From the NCBI GenBank assembly GCA_002686265.1, contig NZBA01000023.1:1-64000 (forward strand): a stretch of 64,000 nucleotides of DNA, in the 5' to 3' direction. The notes beneath the pieces are model-generated. The model saw nothing but the letters and a program-made list of their open reading frames with translations. It did no database searches and was not told the origin of the DNA. The DNA is from Planctomycetota bacterium (lineage in GTDB: Bacteria; Planctomycetota; UBA1135; GCA-002686595). The first letter of the stretch is position 1. Each line of letters starts with the position of its first letter. Both the position numbers and the translations under genes were made by a program. Of the stretch, positions 7,519-15,720 are shown one piece after another.

Positions 7519-8546
7519 TGGACCCGCGCGAGCACGCCCGCGACCGGCTCGCCCTGCGCGGCCTGCTGACGACGCCGCCGGTGGAGAGCGCGTGCCTCGC
7601 CGGCAACGCGGCGGGCGACGCGCACCAGCGCGAGCTGCCGGTCTACCTGCCGCCGGGCTGGAACGCCCCGGGCGCCGAGCTCCCGGTCGTGTTCCTTCTG
7701 GCGGGCTTCACCGGCCGCGGCCAGAACTACCTGGAGACGCACCCCTGGAGGCGCGGAGTCGTGGCCCGCTTCGACGCCGCCGTGGCGGCGGGCGAGTGCC
7801 CGCCCGCGATTCTGGTGCTGCCGGACTGCTTCACGCGTCTGGGCGGCAGTCAGTACGTGAACAGCGCCTACCTCGGTCCCTACGAGGACCATGTCGCCCT
7901 CGAGCTGACGGCCTTCGTCGAAGAGCACTTCCCCGTCCTCCCGGGCCGGTGCGGCGTGGTGGGCAAGTCGTCGGGTGGTTTCGGTGCCATGCACCTTTCG
8001 ATGCGCCACCCCGAGCGCTTTCCCGCCGCAGCCTCGCTCTCCGGCGACTGCCACTTCGAGGTCAGTTACGCGGCGAGCTTCCACGCGGCCCTACGTGGTC
8101 TGCTGGCCCACGATTCCGACCCGGCACGCTTCCTCGAGGCCTTCGCCACCGATCCCGACCTCTCCGGCGACGGCCACGCGGTGATCGACCTGTGCGCCAT
8201 GTCGGCCTGCTACTCCCCCAACCTCGACTCGCCCGTCGGCTTCGACCTGCCGGTCGACGTAGAGACGGGCGAGCGCATCGGAGACGTCTGGGAGCGCTGG
8301 CTGGCCTTCGACCCCCTACACGCCTGCGTCCCCCGCGCAGATGCCTGGCGCAAGCTCGAGTGCTTGCACCTGGAGTGCGGCCTGCGCGACGAGTTCCACC
8401 TGCAATTCGCCCTGCGCGTCCTCTCGCGCCGCCTCACGGACCTCGACGTCCCCCACCACCACGAGGAGCACGAGGGCGGCCACTTCGGCATCGACGAGCG
8501 CTACCTGCGGGTCCTCCCGCGCGTGATCGAGGTACTCGCGGGATAG
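7518..8546 (+). CDS. Esterase of the FrmB/antigen-85-like family
   Basis: An alpha/beta-hydrolase of the putative esterase family that includes S-formylglutathione hydrolase and antigen 85. The nucleophile elbow reads GKSSGGFGAMH (GxSxG), preceded by LPDCFTRLGGSQYVNS, and the C-terminal HHHEEHEGGHFGID supplies the catalytic His. No signal peptide, so cytoplasmic. The ATG at 7518 overlaps the add stop; an upstream in-frame start at 7449 would lie inside add and is not needed. True substrate unknown; linkage to add may be only transcriptional. Confidence 0.78.
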   Translation: MDPREHARDRLALRGLLTTPPVESACLAGNAAGDAHQRELPVYLPPGWNAPGAELPVVFLLAGFTGRGQNYLETHPWRRGVVARFDAAVAAGECPPAILVLPDCFTRLGGSQYVNSAYLGPYEDHVALELTAFVEEHFPVLPGRCGVVGKSSGGFGAMHLSMRHPERFPAAASLSGDCHFEVSYAASFHAALRGLLAHDSDPARFLEAFATDPDLSGDGHAVIDLCAMSACYSPNLDSPVGFDLPVDVETGERIGDVWERWLAFDPLHACVPRADAWRKLECLHLECGLRDEFHLQFALRVLSRRLTDLDVPHHHEEHEGGHFGIDERYLRVLPRVIEVLAG

Positions 8547-8577
8547 CGGGGGACTCCAGCGGAGATGAGGGACGGGC

Positions 8578-9645
8578 GTGTGGGAGCTGGTCGCGAACTC
8601 CACGCGCTTCTTCGGCTACGCGCCGACCTACGACCGCTTCTCCGGCTCCTCCGCGCCGCCGCCGAATGGGACCACGGTGGTCAACTACACCCAGCGGCGG
8701 ATTGACTTCACCCTCGATTGGACGATCGCAAACCTGACGGTCGATCCGAGCCGAGGCTCGCTCTTCGGCGCCAGCATGGGCGGAAAGGGCACGGCGCTGT
8801 ATCTGCGCCACCGACCCGATCGCTTGGCCCTGGCCGTCGACTTCGTCGGTGGATACGCCAAGACCGACAGTCCGAAGGTCGTTCCCCTGGAGGGCACGAT
8901 CGCCCAGAACCTGCCGACGAACCTCCTTGGAACGCCGGGCATCACGGACCTGTACTGGCCCGCCACCGTGACGCCCGCCGGCGAGTGGCCGCCGACACGC
9001 TTCGTGCACGGCACGAACGACGAATCGAACGGCTGGGCGGACAAGCCCGACGGGTTCAGGGCACTGGACGCCTTGCGCCTCGGCGTCTGCGTGTGGTGGG
9101 ACGAGCGCTGCCACTCCGCCGCGGGGGGTGGCTGGGACGGTGCCCGTTTCCTGCACTCCGAGCGCCACGACCCGGCGCTGTTCACCCACTTCCGCAGGGA
9201 CAGGAGCTTCCCCGCCCTCTCGCAGGGCGACCATCTTCCAGGGAGTCCGGGCAGCCAGCCCGACCCCGGCGACGGCAGCCTCCCCCCTCCCTTCCCCTGG
9301 GGGACCTTCGGTGGATGGGTAGACTGGGACCACGCGTCGATCGTCGACGAGCCCGCGCGCTGGTCGGTGGACCTGTTTCCTGCCAGCAACTCAGCCGAAC
9401 CGGTGGACGACTCGCCCTCGCCGATGGCGGTCTGCACCCTCACTCCCCGTCGGCTGCAGGCGTTCGAAATCACGCCTGGAGCGCTCTTTTCGTGGAGCGC
9501 CTGGCCCCTGGGAGGCGGCGGACCGTCGCAGATGGGAACGCTGCGCGCCGGCGGGGAGGGCACGCTCACGATCGAGGAACTCCTGGTCTCCACGACACCC
9601 TGCCGGGTCACGCTCGAGCCTCTGGGCGCGTCCTCGCACCGCTGA
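8578..9645 (+). CDS. Alpha/beta-hydrolase, apparently missing its N-terminal half
   Basis: The frame begins at GTG 8578 after GGAGATGAGG, with an in-frame TGA 12 bp upstream. Only about 62 residues precede the nucleophile elbow FGASMGGKGTALYL, fewer than a full hydrolase core needs. Further on, FVHGTNDES gives a likely acid residue and WWDERCHS a His, so the catalytic C-terminal part is present, followed by a beta-rich tail of roughly 150 residues ending near ITPGALFSW and VTLEPL. No signal peptide is left, although related large esterases are usually exported. It is most likely a 5'-truncated relic or a reannotated fragment; expression is doubtful. Confidence 0.5.
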   Translation: MWELVANSTRFFGYAPTYDRFSGSSAPPPNGTTVVNYTQRRIDFTLDWTIANLTVDPSRGSLFGASMGGKGTALYLRHRPDRLALAVDFVGGYAKTDSPKVVPLEGTIAQNLPTNLLGTPGITDLYWPATVTPAGEWPPTRFVHGTNDESNGWADKPDGFRALDALRLGVCVWWDERCHSAAGGGWDGARFLHSERHDPALFTHFRRDRSFPALSQGDHLPGSPGSQPDPGDGSLPPPFPWGTFGGWVDWDHASIVDEPARWSVDLFPASNSAEPVDDSPSPMAVCTLTPRRLQAFEITPGALFSWSAWPLGGGGPSQMGTLRAGGEGTLTIEELLVSTTPCRVTLEPLGASSHR

Positions 9646-9797
9646 GGGGCCTGTTTGGGACTCCAAGAGCCACGTGCGGGCGTGGAGGCGGCGAGTATGG
9701 GGAGCGGGCGCGTGGGCCCGGCTCAGCCGCCGGGAGTTCCGGTCGGGAGCGGGCTGCGAACCTCGCCATCGGAGGCTGGTGGACTAGACTCCCGACC

Positions 9798-11207
9798 ATG
9801 ACCGACAACCTCGCCACCGGCGGAGGCCCCGGGGCCGGGAGGAGGCACGCGTGGCGGCTCGTCATGCTCGCGGCCCTACTGCACGGGCTCGCCTACTTCC
9901 TGCTGTTGCCGGCCTGGATGGGTGAGGACGAACCGTGGCACGTGGAGTACGCGCACCACGTGGCGAACGGACACGGGACCTGGGGCGGGGAAGCGATGCG
10001 CTTTGGGGACCGCGAGCTGATGAGCCTCTCGCAGCTGCAGATCCGGCGCAAGGTCGGTGGACTGGAAGGAGAGGAGATCCGGAACACCCAGGAGGCTCTG
10101 CTCGACTCGATGCGCGAGCACGGTTTCTGGGCGCGAGTCGACTGGGCTCCCTGGCCGGTGGGAGCGCAGACCCTCGATCAAGTGGTCGAGGCCCATACCG
10201 CCGCGCACCAGCCACCGCTCTACTACCTCGTGGGCGGCGGTCTGCTGCGCCTGCTGCGCATCGACGAGGTGGAAGGCCAGATGTGGTTCCTGCGCGGAAT
10301 GAGCCTCGCTGCCTACCTGGCCGTCGTGGCTGCGACCTTCGGTCTGGCGAGACGCGCCTGCAGCGATCCGTGGATCACGCTCGCCTGCGCACTCTTCGTC
10401 GCCTGGTGGCCGATGCACGCCCGGCAGGCGGGCCTGGCCAACAACGACGTGCTGGTCAAGGTGTTCAGCGCCTGGTCTCTGCTGCTCGCCGTCGACATGG
10501 CACGCAGCGGGATCACGACGCGCGCACTGGCCATCGCCGCGGCCCTGTGCGCCTGCGGCCTGGCGACCAAGACGACCGGCGCCGCCGCTCTGGCACCCGT
10601 GGCCCTGGCGTGCCTGTGGCGCGGCGGACGCCGCGCGCAACGCCTGCGCCCGGGACGGAGGGTCCTGTTGGTCGGCGCGATCCTGGCCCTCGCTGCCGCG
10701 GCGCTCGCTTTCTGGGGGGGAACCGACAACCCGGCCGTCCCGCGCACCGTGGGGAACATCCGCATGCGACTCGACACAGCCGCCTCACCGGAGTTTCGGG
10801 CCGAGTTCTCGCGCACCTTCCTGGGAGCCTTCAACTGGTACACACGCGAGCTGCCCGCCGCGGTGCAGAGCGTCGTGCTGGGGCTCCTGGCCTTGGCCGG
10901 ACTGGGCCTGGGCGCCGTTTTCCTGCGCGCGCGCGAGGGTATCGAGCGCGGCACCCTGGCCTTCTGCGCGGTGATGGTCGTCGCCCAGTCCGCCCTGGTC
11001 GCCCTGCGCGGCGTCGCCGCCGGACGCTACTTGATGCCAGCCCTACCGGCCCTCGGCATCCTGGTGGTGATCGGCCTGCTCGGCCCGCTCCCCGAGCGGC
11101 AGCGCCCTCGCGCGGCGGGCCTGCTCGTCGCGGCCCTCTTTCTCTTCGACGGCATCTTCCTCTGGTCCGCCCTGCTGTGGAACCAGTACGCCTTGTGGGG
11201 AGCGTGA
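9798..11207 (+). CDS. DUF2142/GT-C-like polytopic membrane protein
   Basis: A 469-residue inner-membrane protein with about ten hydrophobic segments. The first external loop carries acidic GEDEPWHVEYAHH, followed by AHQPPLYYLVGG, the arrangement typical of DUF2142 and of GT39/PMT-type GT-C glycosyltransferases that use polyprenyl-phosphate sugars. This suggests, but does not prove, sugar transfer on the outer face of the membrane. The ATG at 9798 starts MTDNLATGGG shortly before the first membrane helix; longer upstream frames are shadow coding. It overlaps the next gene by GTGA and is presumably translationally coupled to it. Confidence 0.7.
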   Translation: MTDNLATGGGPGAGRRHAWRLVMLAALLHGLAYFLLLPAWMGEDEPWHVEYAHHVANGHGTWGGEAMRFGDRELMSLSQLQIRRKVGGLEGEEIRNTQEALLDSMREHGFWARVDWAPWPVGAQTLDQVVEAHTAAHQPPLYYLVGGGLLRLLRIDEVEGQMWFLRGMSLAAYLAVVAATFGLARRACSDPWITLACALFVAWWPMHARQAGLANNDVLVKVFSAWSLLLAVDMARSGITTRALAIAAALCACGLATKTTGAAALAPVALACLWRGGRRAQRLRPGRRVLLVGAILALAAAALAFWGGTDNPAVPRTVGNIRMRLDTAASPEFRAEFSRTFLGAFNWYTRELPAAVQSVVLGLLALAGLGLGAVFLRAREGIERGTLAFCAVMVVAQSALVALRGVAAGRYLMPALPALGILVVIGLLGPLPERQRPRAAGLLVAALFLFDGIFLWSALLWNQYALWGA

Positions 11208-12304
11208 CGGTGAGCGCGGGCAGGCGGATCCGAGACGCGCTCTGCACGCTAGGCGTGGCCGTCGCCTGCTCTCTCGTGCCGTTGATGTGCGCCACGAGCG
11301 AGGTGCCCGACGTGGAGGTGCGCTCGCTCCCCTGGCGCACCCATGGCGGACGGCTCAGCGCCACGCGCCCGACCGGTCAGGGTTTCCGCTGCCGCTGGGA
11401 CGGCCTGCGGCGCATCGACGTCGCCCTGGTCGCCCTCGCACCTGGGAGAGAGGCCGAGCTGGAGCTCGTCCTGCGCGCCGGGGGCCCCCAAGGGGCGCTC
11501 CTGCGCCGCGCGCGAGTCCGGCCGGGCCCGCTCGAGGGCCAGGGGGCGTTCGTGACTTTCGAATTCGATCCACTCGCGGACTCTCGCGGGCGGCGCTTCT
11601 GGTTCGAGCTCACACCCATCGAGCGCGACCAGCCGAGCCCTTACTCCGCGTGGGTGCGTTTCCACGGCCAGCCCGGCCACGATTGCGCCTGGGGCGATCG
11701 CATCCTGACGGGGCCCGTCATCGAGGGGCCACTGGTCGACCTGGAGAAGGTCTGGAGCCAACAGGACCCGGGCAACGTCCCCCACCCTCACCTGCGAGCT
11801 GTCGCGGTGGCAGCCGATCATCTTGACGGGGCTCTGGGCGCGACGCGGCTGGAGCTGTGGGAGGAGGGAGCGAGCGGCGCGCCCCTGCGGGCCGTCGAGC
11901 TCGGAGCCGAGCACGAGGTCCACGGGGGCTGGGCCTTCTTCTCCTTCCCGCCCATCGCCGACAGCCGCTGGAAGCGCTACCGCTTCCGCTTCAGCCTGCA
12001 CGAGGGCGCGCGCCTGGTCGGCCTCGAGCAGGGCCTCTCCCTCAAGACCTTCCACGGCGGTGAGCTCCCGGACTCTCCCCTCGCCGGGATCAGCCTCGGC
12101 GGCGTGCCTCACGCCGACCGCGACCTCGTGTTCCGCGCTTGGTCCGCGCCGAGCGCCGACGACCTCACGGCCCTGATCGTGGAGCGCGCGGGATGGAAGC
12201 TCGTCGCGTGTGCGATCGCCTGGACCCTCGCCATGGGCCTCGTCCTACGACTCCTGCTCGCCCGGCGAGCTCGAGGTGCGGCGCCACCGACGGCGGGCTC
12301 GTGA
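11204..12304 (+). CDS. Membrane-anchored beta-rich protein of unknown function
   Basis: Not recognised as a named family. The 366-residue product begins with a signal-anchor-like segment (LCTLGVAVACSLVPLMC), continues as two beta-rich domains with matching LADSRGRRFWFEL and IADSRWKRYRFRF turns, and ends with one transmembrane helix (AIAWTLAMGLVLRLLLARRA). The repeated strand pattern suggests tandem jelly-roll or carbohydrate-binding-like modules outside the membrane. The GTG at 11204 overlaps the stop of the DUF2142-like gene by 4 bp (a second GTG lies at 11210), so the two probably act together, perhaps in export or modification of a surface glycan. That role is inferred only from context. 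Confidence 0.6.
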   Translation: MTVSAGRRIRDALCTLGVAVACSLVPLMCATSEVPDVEVRSLPWRTHGGRLSATRPTGQGFRCRWDGLRRIDVALVALAPGREAELELVLRAGGPQGALLRRARVRPGPLEGQGAFVTFEFDPLADSRGRRFWFELTPIERDQPSPYSAWVRFHGQPGHDCAWGDRILTGPVIEGPLVDLEKVWSQQDPGNVPHPHLRAVAVAADHLDGALGATRLELWEEGASGAPLRAVELGAEHEVHGGWAFFSFPPIADSRWKRYRFRFSLHEGARLVGLEQGLSLKTFHGGELPDSPLAGISLGGVPHADRDLVFRAWSAPSADDLTALIVERAGWKLVACAIAWTLAMGLVLRLLLARRARGAAPPTAGS

Positions 12305-12450
12305 CGACGACGATCAGACCCCGTACGGGCGGACCGAGACTCCCGTTCGAATCCTGCGATCGCTGGGAGGAGCTGCCAACTCTCGGTCAACGGCCTCGGC
12401 GGCGGCGCCCAGCGCGTGGAAGTGGCATGACCCCAGATAATGGTCCCGTC

Positions 12451-12938
12451 CTAGTGAGAGTCAGGTGAGGAGGAGGGTGGTGCCCCTCGAGGAGGCGTGA
12501 GGCGTGCGCGGGCTGTGCGCCCGAAGACGGAGCGCGTGCGCAGGTCGAAGACCACGGGCTCGTGAGCGCGCAGCGGGTAGGTCGCGCCTAGGCCCGAGAG
12601 CCCCCCGCCAACGACCGCGACGTCGACCTCCTCCGTGGGGGCCGGCGGCGGCTCGGTGCAACCGGCGGGCCCGCCGTGGAAGGGGATCGAGCCGTTCTCG
12701 AAGGAGTCGCCGGTGAACCCGCGTGCAAAGGGCAGGCCGTCGACCACGACCGACGGCGGCTCGTCGGGAACCCGGGCGATCGGGTGCGACAAGCGCAACG
12801 GCAAAGCCCCCCTCCCCGGCGCCTGGCCAGCCGGCGGGCGTGCGAGGCCGTGTCGGTGGAGCAGGCCGAGGGCGGCAGCCCCAGCCCGCCGCCGATCAAC
12901 CGGCGGCGATCCACGTCACCGGGCCCGCCCGCGCCCAC
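12451..12938 (-). pseudogene. FAD-dependent oxidoreductase remnant with Tat-like leader
   Basis: Two minus-strand frames together give the start of one protein. The upstream frame reads DRRRLIGGGLGLPPSACS, a twin-arginine leader ending in a lipobox-like Cys. The downstream frame (from about 12830 to 12451) reads GDSFENGSIPFHGGPAG, then VDVAVVGGGLSGLGA, the dinucleotide-binding start of an FAD amine-oxidase-type enzyme. The frames switch at a G-rich run near 12810 (one indel), and the gene stops about 35 residues after the Rossmann motif, where several hundred residues should follow. The frameshift plus 3' truncation indicates a pseudogene; an assembly error could explain the frameshift but not the truncation. 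Confidence 0.7.
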
Positions 12939-13000
12939 GACATTCCTAGTTGCACTCCGTCGTCCGGCGCTCGCGCCACCCGCTCGCCGGCCCGGTCCCG

Positions 13001-15562
13001 TCAAGGACAGAAGTTCACACTCAACCCGTCGGAGAAGTTGAAGCCCGTGCCCCCCGGGCCGCCGGGATCCCGATACCAGAACTGGAAGTTCCACTCCTCG
13101 CCCGCGGAGATCATGCCCGGGCCCGCGCTCGCCGGCGGTTGGGTGAGGTCCAGGGCGCGGGAGAGGTCGCCGAAGGGGTCGATCATCCCGGGCGGGTTCA
13201 GGCGGAAGAGCCCCAGGCCGCCGGCTCCGACACAGCGGAAACCGTCGCCAAAAGGCACCTGGATCTGGTTCGGACCGTAGTAGAAGAGACCGAACTGGCC
13301 TCCTACCGCACCGATCGTCTCGAGCACCAGGTCGTTGGCCGCCACGCTCGTGCTGCCCGAGTGGGCGATCAGGGCGCCACCGCCCGAGGAGTTGGGGGCC
13401 GTCAGGCAGTAGCTCGAGACGCTGCAGTCGTCACAGTCGAGGTCCTCGATCGACAGGTCGTCGACCGCGGCCTCGACGATCGACCCCGAGCCCTCGTCGG
13501 ACGCGCGGAAGCGCAAGCGGACCGTCGAGGTGGGCAAGACGAAATCGGCCACGGAGAAGGTGTGCTGGAACCAGCCGCCGTCAGCCTCCACGCCACCGGG
13601 GCCGACCACCTCAACACTCGTCCAGCTCGCCCCGTCGTCGCTGGAAATGTCGACCTCGAAGACGTCCAGGTTCGGGGCGGGCCCCTCGGAGTTGGAGTAC
13701 CAGCGCCAGTAGCTGATCGTCGGCGAAACCAGGCTCGACAGGTCGTAGGCCGGCGTCATCAAGGAGGTCAGGCCGCTGTCGACATCGTTCTCGCCGTCGG
13801 AGCCGCCCGCCGCGCCTTGGCCCGTGACCCAGCAGCGCGTACCCGGTGCGGAGGTGTGATCGTCCTCGGGCTGGGCGGCCGTGCCGTTGGGATCGACCTG
13901 AGTCCAGATCCCCGTCACCGCGTCGTCACCGGGCAGACCGACGGTCCAGCCGGCGGAGGTCTCCATGTCGTCCTCCGCGAAGGTCATGATTCCCTGGGTC
14001 GAAAGAGCGCTGTAGATCGTCAGCGGTGCATCCTCGGGGCTGGCGTAGGTCGTCCCCGAGACGCCGTCGGCGCTGATGTAGAAGTCGACCGTCGAGCCGC
14101 AGGCGGTGGCCGGGAAGGGCGCCAGGAAGTTCCCGTTGCCCAGGTCGGTCATCGAGAAGCTCGCGAAGCCCGCGCCCGAGTCCACGTGCAAGAGCGCCGT
14201 CCCCGGTAGGTAGTCCCCCGGATCGGTCTCGCTGATCACGACAGCCATCGAGTCCCCCGCGGGGTTGATCTCGGTCGGCACGCCGCTGGGGAAGCTGAAG
14301 GTCAGCTCGATGTTGTCGAGGCGCCACACGAACAGTCCGCTCTCGCGATCGCTACCGATGATCGTGCCGCTGGGGAAGTACGGCCAGCAGCTCCACAGGC
14401 CGTTGTAGTCCACGCCGTCGTTGTCGGGATAGGTGTCGAACCAGGCGACCTCCGTGGGCGAGGTCATGCTCGAGCTGGTGTCGAAAACCCGCAGGCCGCT
14501 GCGGTAGTTGGCCTCGAAGATGAGATCCCCGTCGGTGTAGAGGTTGTGGGTGATGGCCGGGCTGCCGTTGGAGAACGATCCCGCCAGGAAAGTGTTGTTC
14601 AGGTTGCTGACGTCGATCACATAGGTCGTGGACGGGACGCCGTTGGTCCCCTCATCGAGCTCGTCCCCGTGGAAGTAGTACTGCCGGTCGGGCGAGAGCC
14701 AACCCTGGTGCGAGTACACCGCGCCGGGGTAGAGGAAGTTGTCCATCACGAAGATGTTGTTCTTGTTCGTGACGTCGAGCACGTCGAGACCCGGTGACGC
14801 CCAACCGCCGTTGAAGCCCGTGCTGCAGAAAGCGACCTGCCGCCCGGCGTAGGGGCCTGAGGTGTAGGTCACGATCTGGGCGTCGTGCACGTAGCGCGTG
14901 TTCCAGGTGGCGACCTCGGGCGGATTGGTCGGGCTTGCGTTGAGATCGTGGATGCGCAAGCCGAGACCATTCCCGCCGCAGCGATACAGGTAGCCGCTGT
15001 CAGTGTCGATCGCGACGTTGTGGGTCGAGTCGTTGCCCGAACCGAAGGTCCCCAGGTTCGTCACGACCCCCGCATCGATGTTGCCCATGTCGATCACCTG
15101 GACTCCGTTGGCGCCCTCCTCCGTGACGACGTAGCAGTACTGGCCGAAGACCTTCGCGTCGCGCCAGAGGCTGTTGGGGCCGTCGATGTCGGCCACGATG
15201 AGGGGGTTGCCCGGATCGGTGACTTCGACGAAGGCGGTCGCGTCCCAGTGGCAGAAGATCGCGTACTCGCGTCCCGAGGGAGCGATGTAGCCCCAGCAGT
15301 CGGAGCCGTTCTGCGTGTTGCCGCCAAAGTCCGCCAGCGGCACCCACGACAGGAGGGTGATTCCATCGGAAGCGAACCCCCCGCCACCCATGTTCATGTT
15401 GCCGGAGTTGGCACAGGGATCGCTGACCATGCCGTTGCGGTAGCCCTTGCCGGGCTTCGCCGGGCGCGTCGAGAGCACCTTGGGATCGTCGTCGTGAGCG
15501 ACGGCGAGGCCCGAGAAGAGGACGAGAAGCGGGAGGAGCGAGTGCCGGAAGCCGCGGAACAT
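13001..15562 (-). CDS. Secreted choice-of-anchor B family protein (LVIVD propeller)
   Basis: An 853-residue exported protein. It has a signal peptide ending near FSGLAVAHD, then a choice-of-anchor B region rich in LVIVD-like blades (for example AFVEVTDPGNPLIVADI, VQVIDMGNIDAGVVTNLG, LRIHDLNASP and YVIDVSNLNNTFLAG), a middle beta domain, a concanavalin/MAM-like segment with paired Cys, and a C-terminal module (FRLNPPG, then EEWNFQFWYRDPGGPG, then FSDGLSVNF). That tail resembles the repeated secretion-associated C-terminal domain I associate with planctomycete extracellular proteins. The ATG at 15562 is preceded by AGGAG at good spacing. Function is unknown; the propeller is likely a binding or structural part on the cell surface. 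Confidence 0.82.
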   Translation of the reverse strand: MFRGFRHSLLPLLVLFSGLAVAHDDDPKVLSTRPAKPGKGYRNGMVSDPCANSGNMNMGGGGFASDGITLLSWVPLADFGGNTQNGSDCWGYIAPSGREYAIFCHWDATAFVEVTDPGNPLIVADIDGPNSLWRDAKVFGQYCYVVTEEGANGVQVIDMGNIDAGVVTNLGTFGSGNDSTHNVAIDTDSGYLYRCGGNGLGLRIHDLNASPTNPPEVATWNTRYVHDAQIVTYTSGPYAGRQVAFCSTGFNGGWASPGLDVLDVTNKNNIFVMDNFLYPGAVYSHQGWLSPDRQYYFHGDELDEGTNGVPSTTYVIDVSNLNNTFLAGSFSNGSPAITHNLYTDGDLIFEANYRSGLRVFDTSSSMTSPTEVAWFDTYPDNDGVDYNGLWSCWPYFPSGTIIGSDRESGLFVWRLDNIELTFSFPSGVPTEINPAGDSMAVVISETDPGDYLPGTALLHVDSGAGFASFSMTDLGNGNFLAPFPATACGSTVDFYISADGVSGTTYASPEDAPLTIYSALSTQGIMTFAEDDMETSAGWTVGLPGDDAVTGIWTQVDPNGTAAQPEDDHTSAPGTRCWVTGQGAAGGSDGENDVDSGLTSLMTPAYDLSSLVSPTISYWRWYSNSEGPAPNLDVFEVDISSDDGASWTSVEVVGPGGVEADGGWFQHTFSVADFVLPTSTVRLRFRASDEGSGSIVEAAVDDLSIEDLDCDDCSVSSYCLTAPNSSGGGALIAHSGSTSVAANDLVLETIGAVGGQFGLFYYGPNQIQVPFGDGFRCVGAGGLGLFRLNPPGMIDPFGDLSRALDLTQPPASAGPGMISAGEEWNFQFWYRDPGGPGGTGFNFSDGLSVNFCP

Positions 15563-15720
15563 GGTGGTTCTCCTGGAGCGGTGGTCGGGGAGTGTTCCCG
15601 AAACGGACGTGTGCGTGCATCCGCCGCGCGCCGGGCCCTGGCACGGATTCGACGGACTCCACTGCCCCGATTGTACAGCAGTTCGCGAGGAAGACCCGTA
15701 CGACTCGCCGCGCTCGCCGC

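Noticed and set aside
12425-12475. Possible insertion-sequence end next to the oxidoreductase pseudogene
   Set aside because: The sequence (TGACCCCAGATAATGGTCCC) vaguely resembles IS termini, but no transposase, matching inverted end or target duplication is visible.
12950-14209. A 419-codon plus-strand frame
   Set aside because: Antisense of the choice-of-anchor B gene; composition dominated by Arg, Gly and Val without recognisable features.
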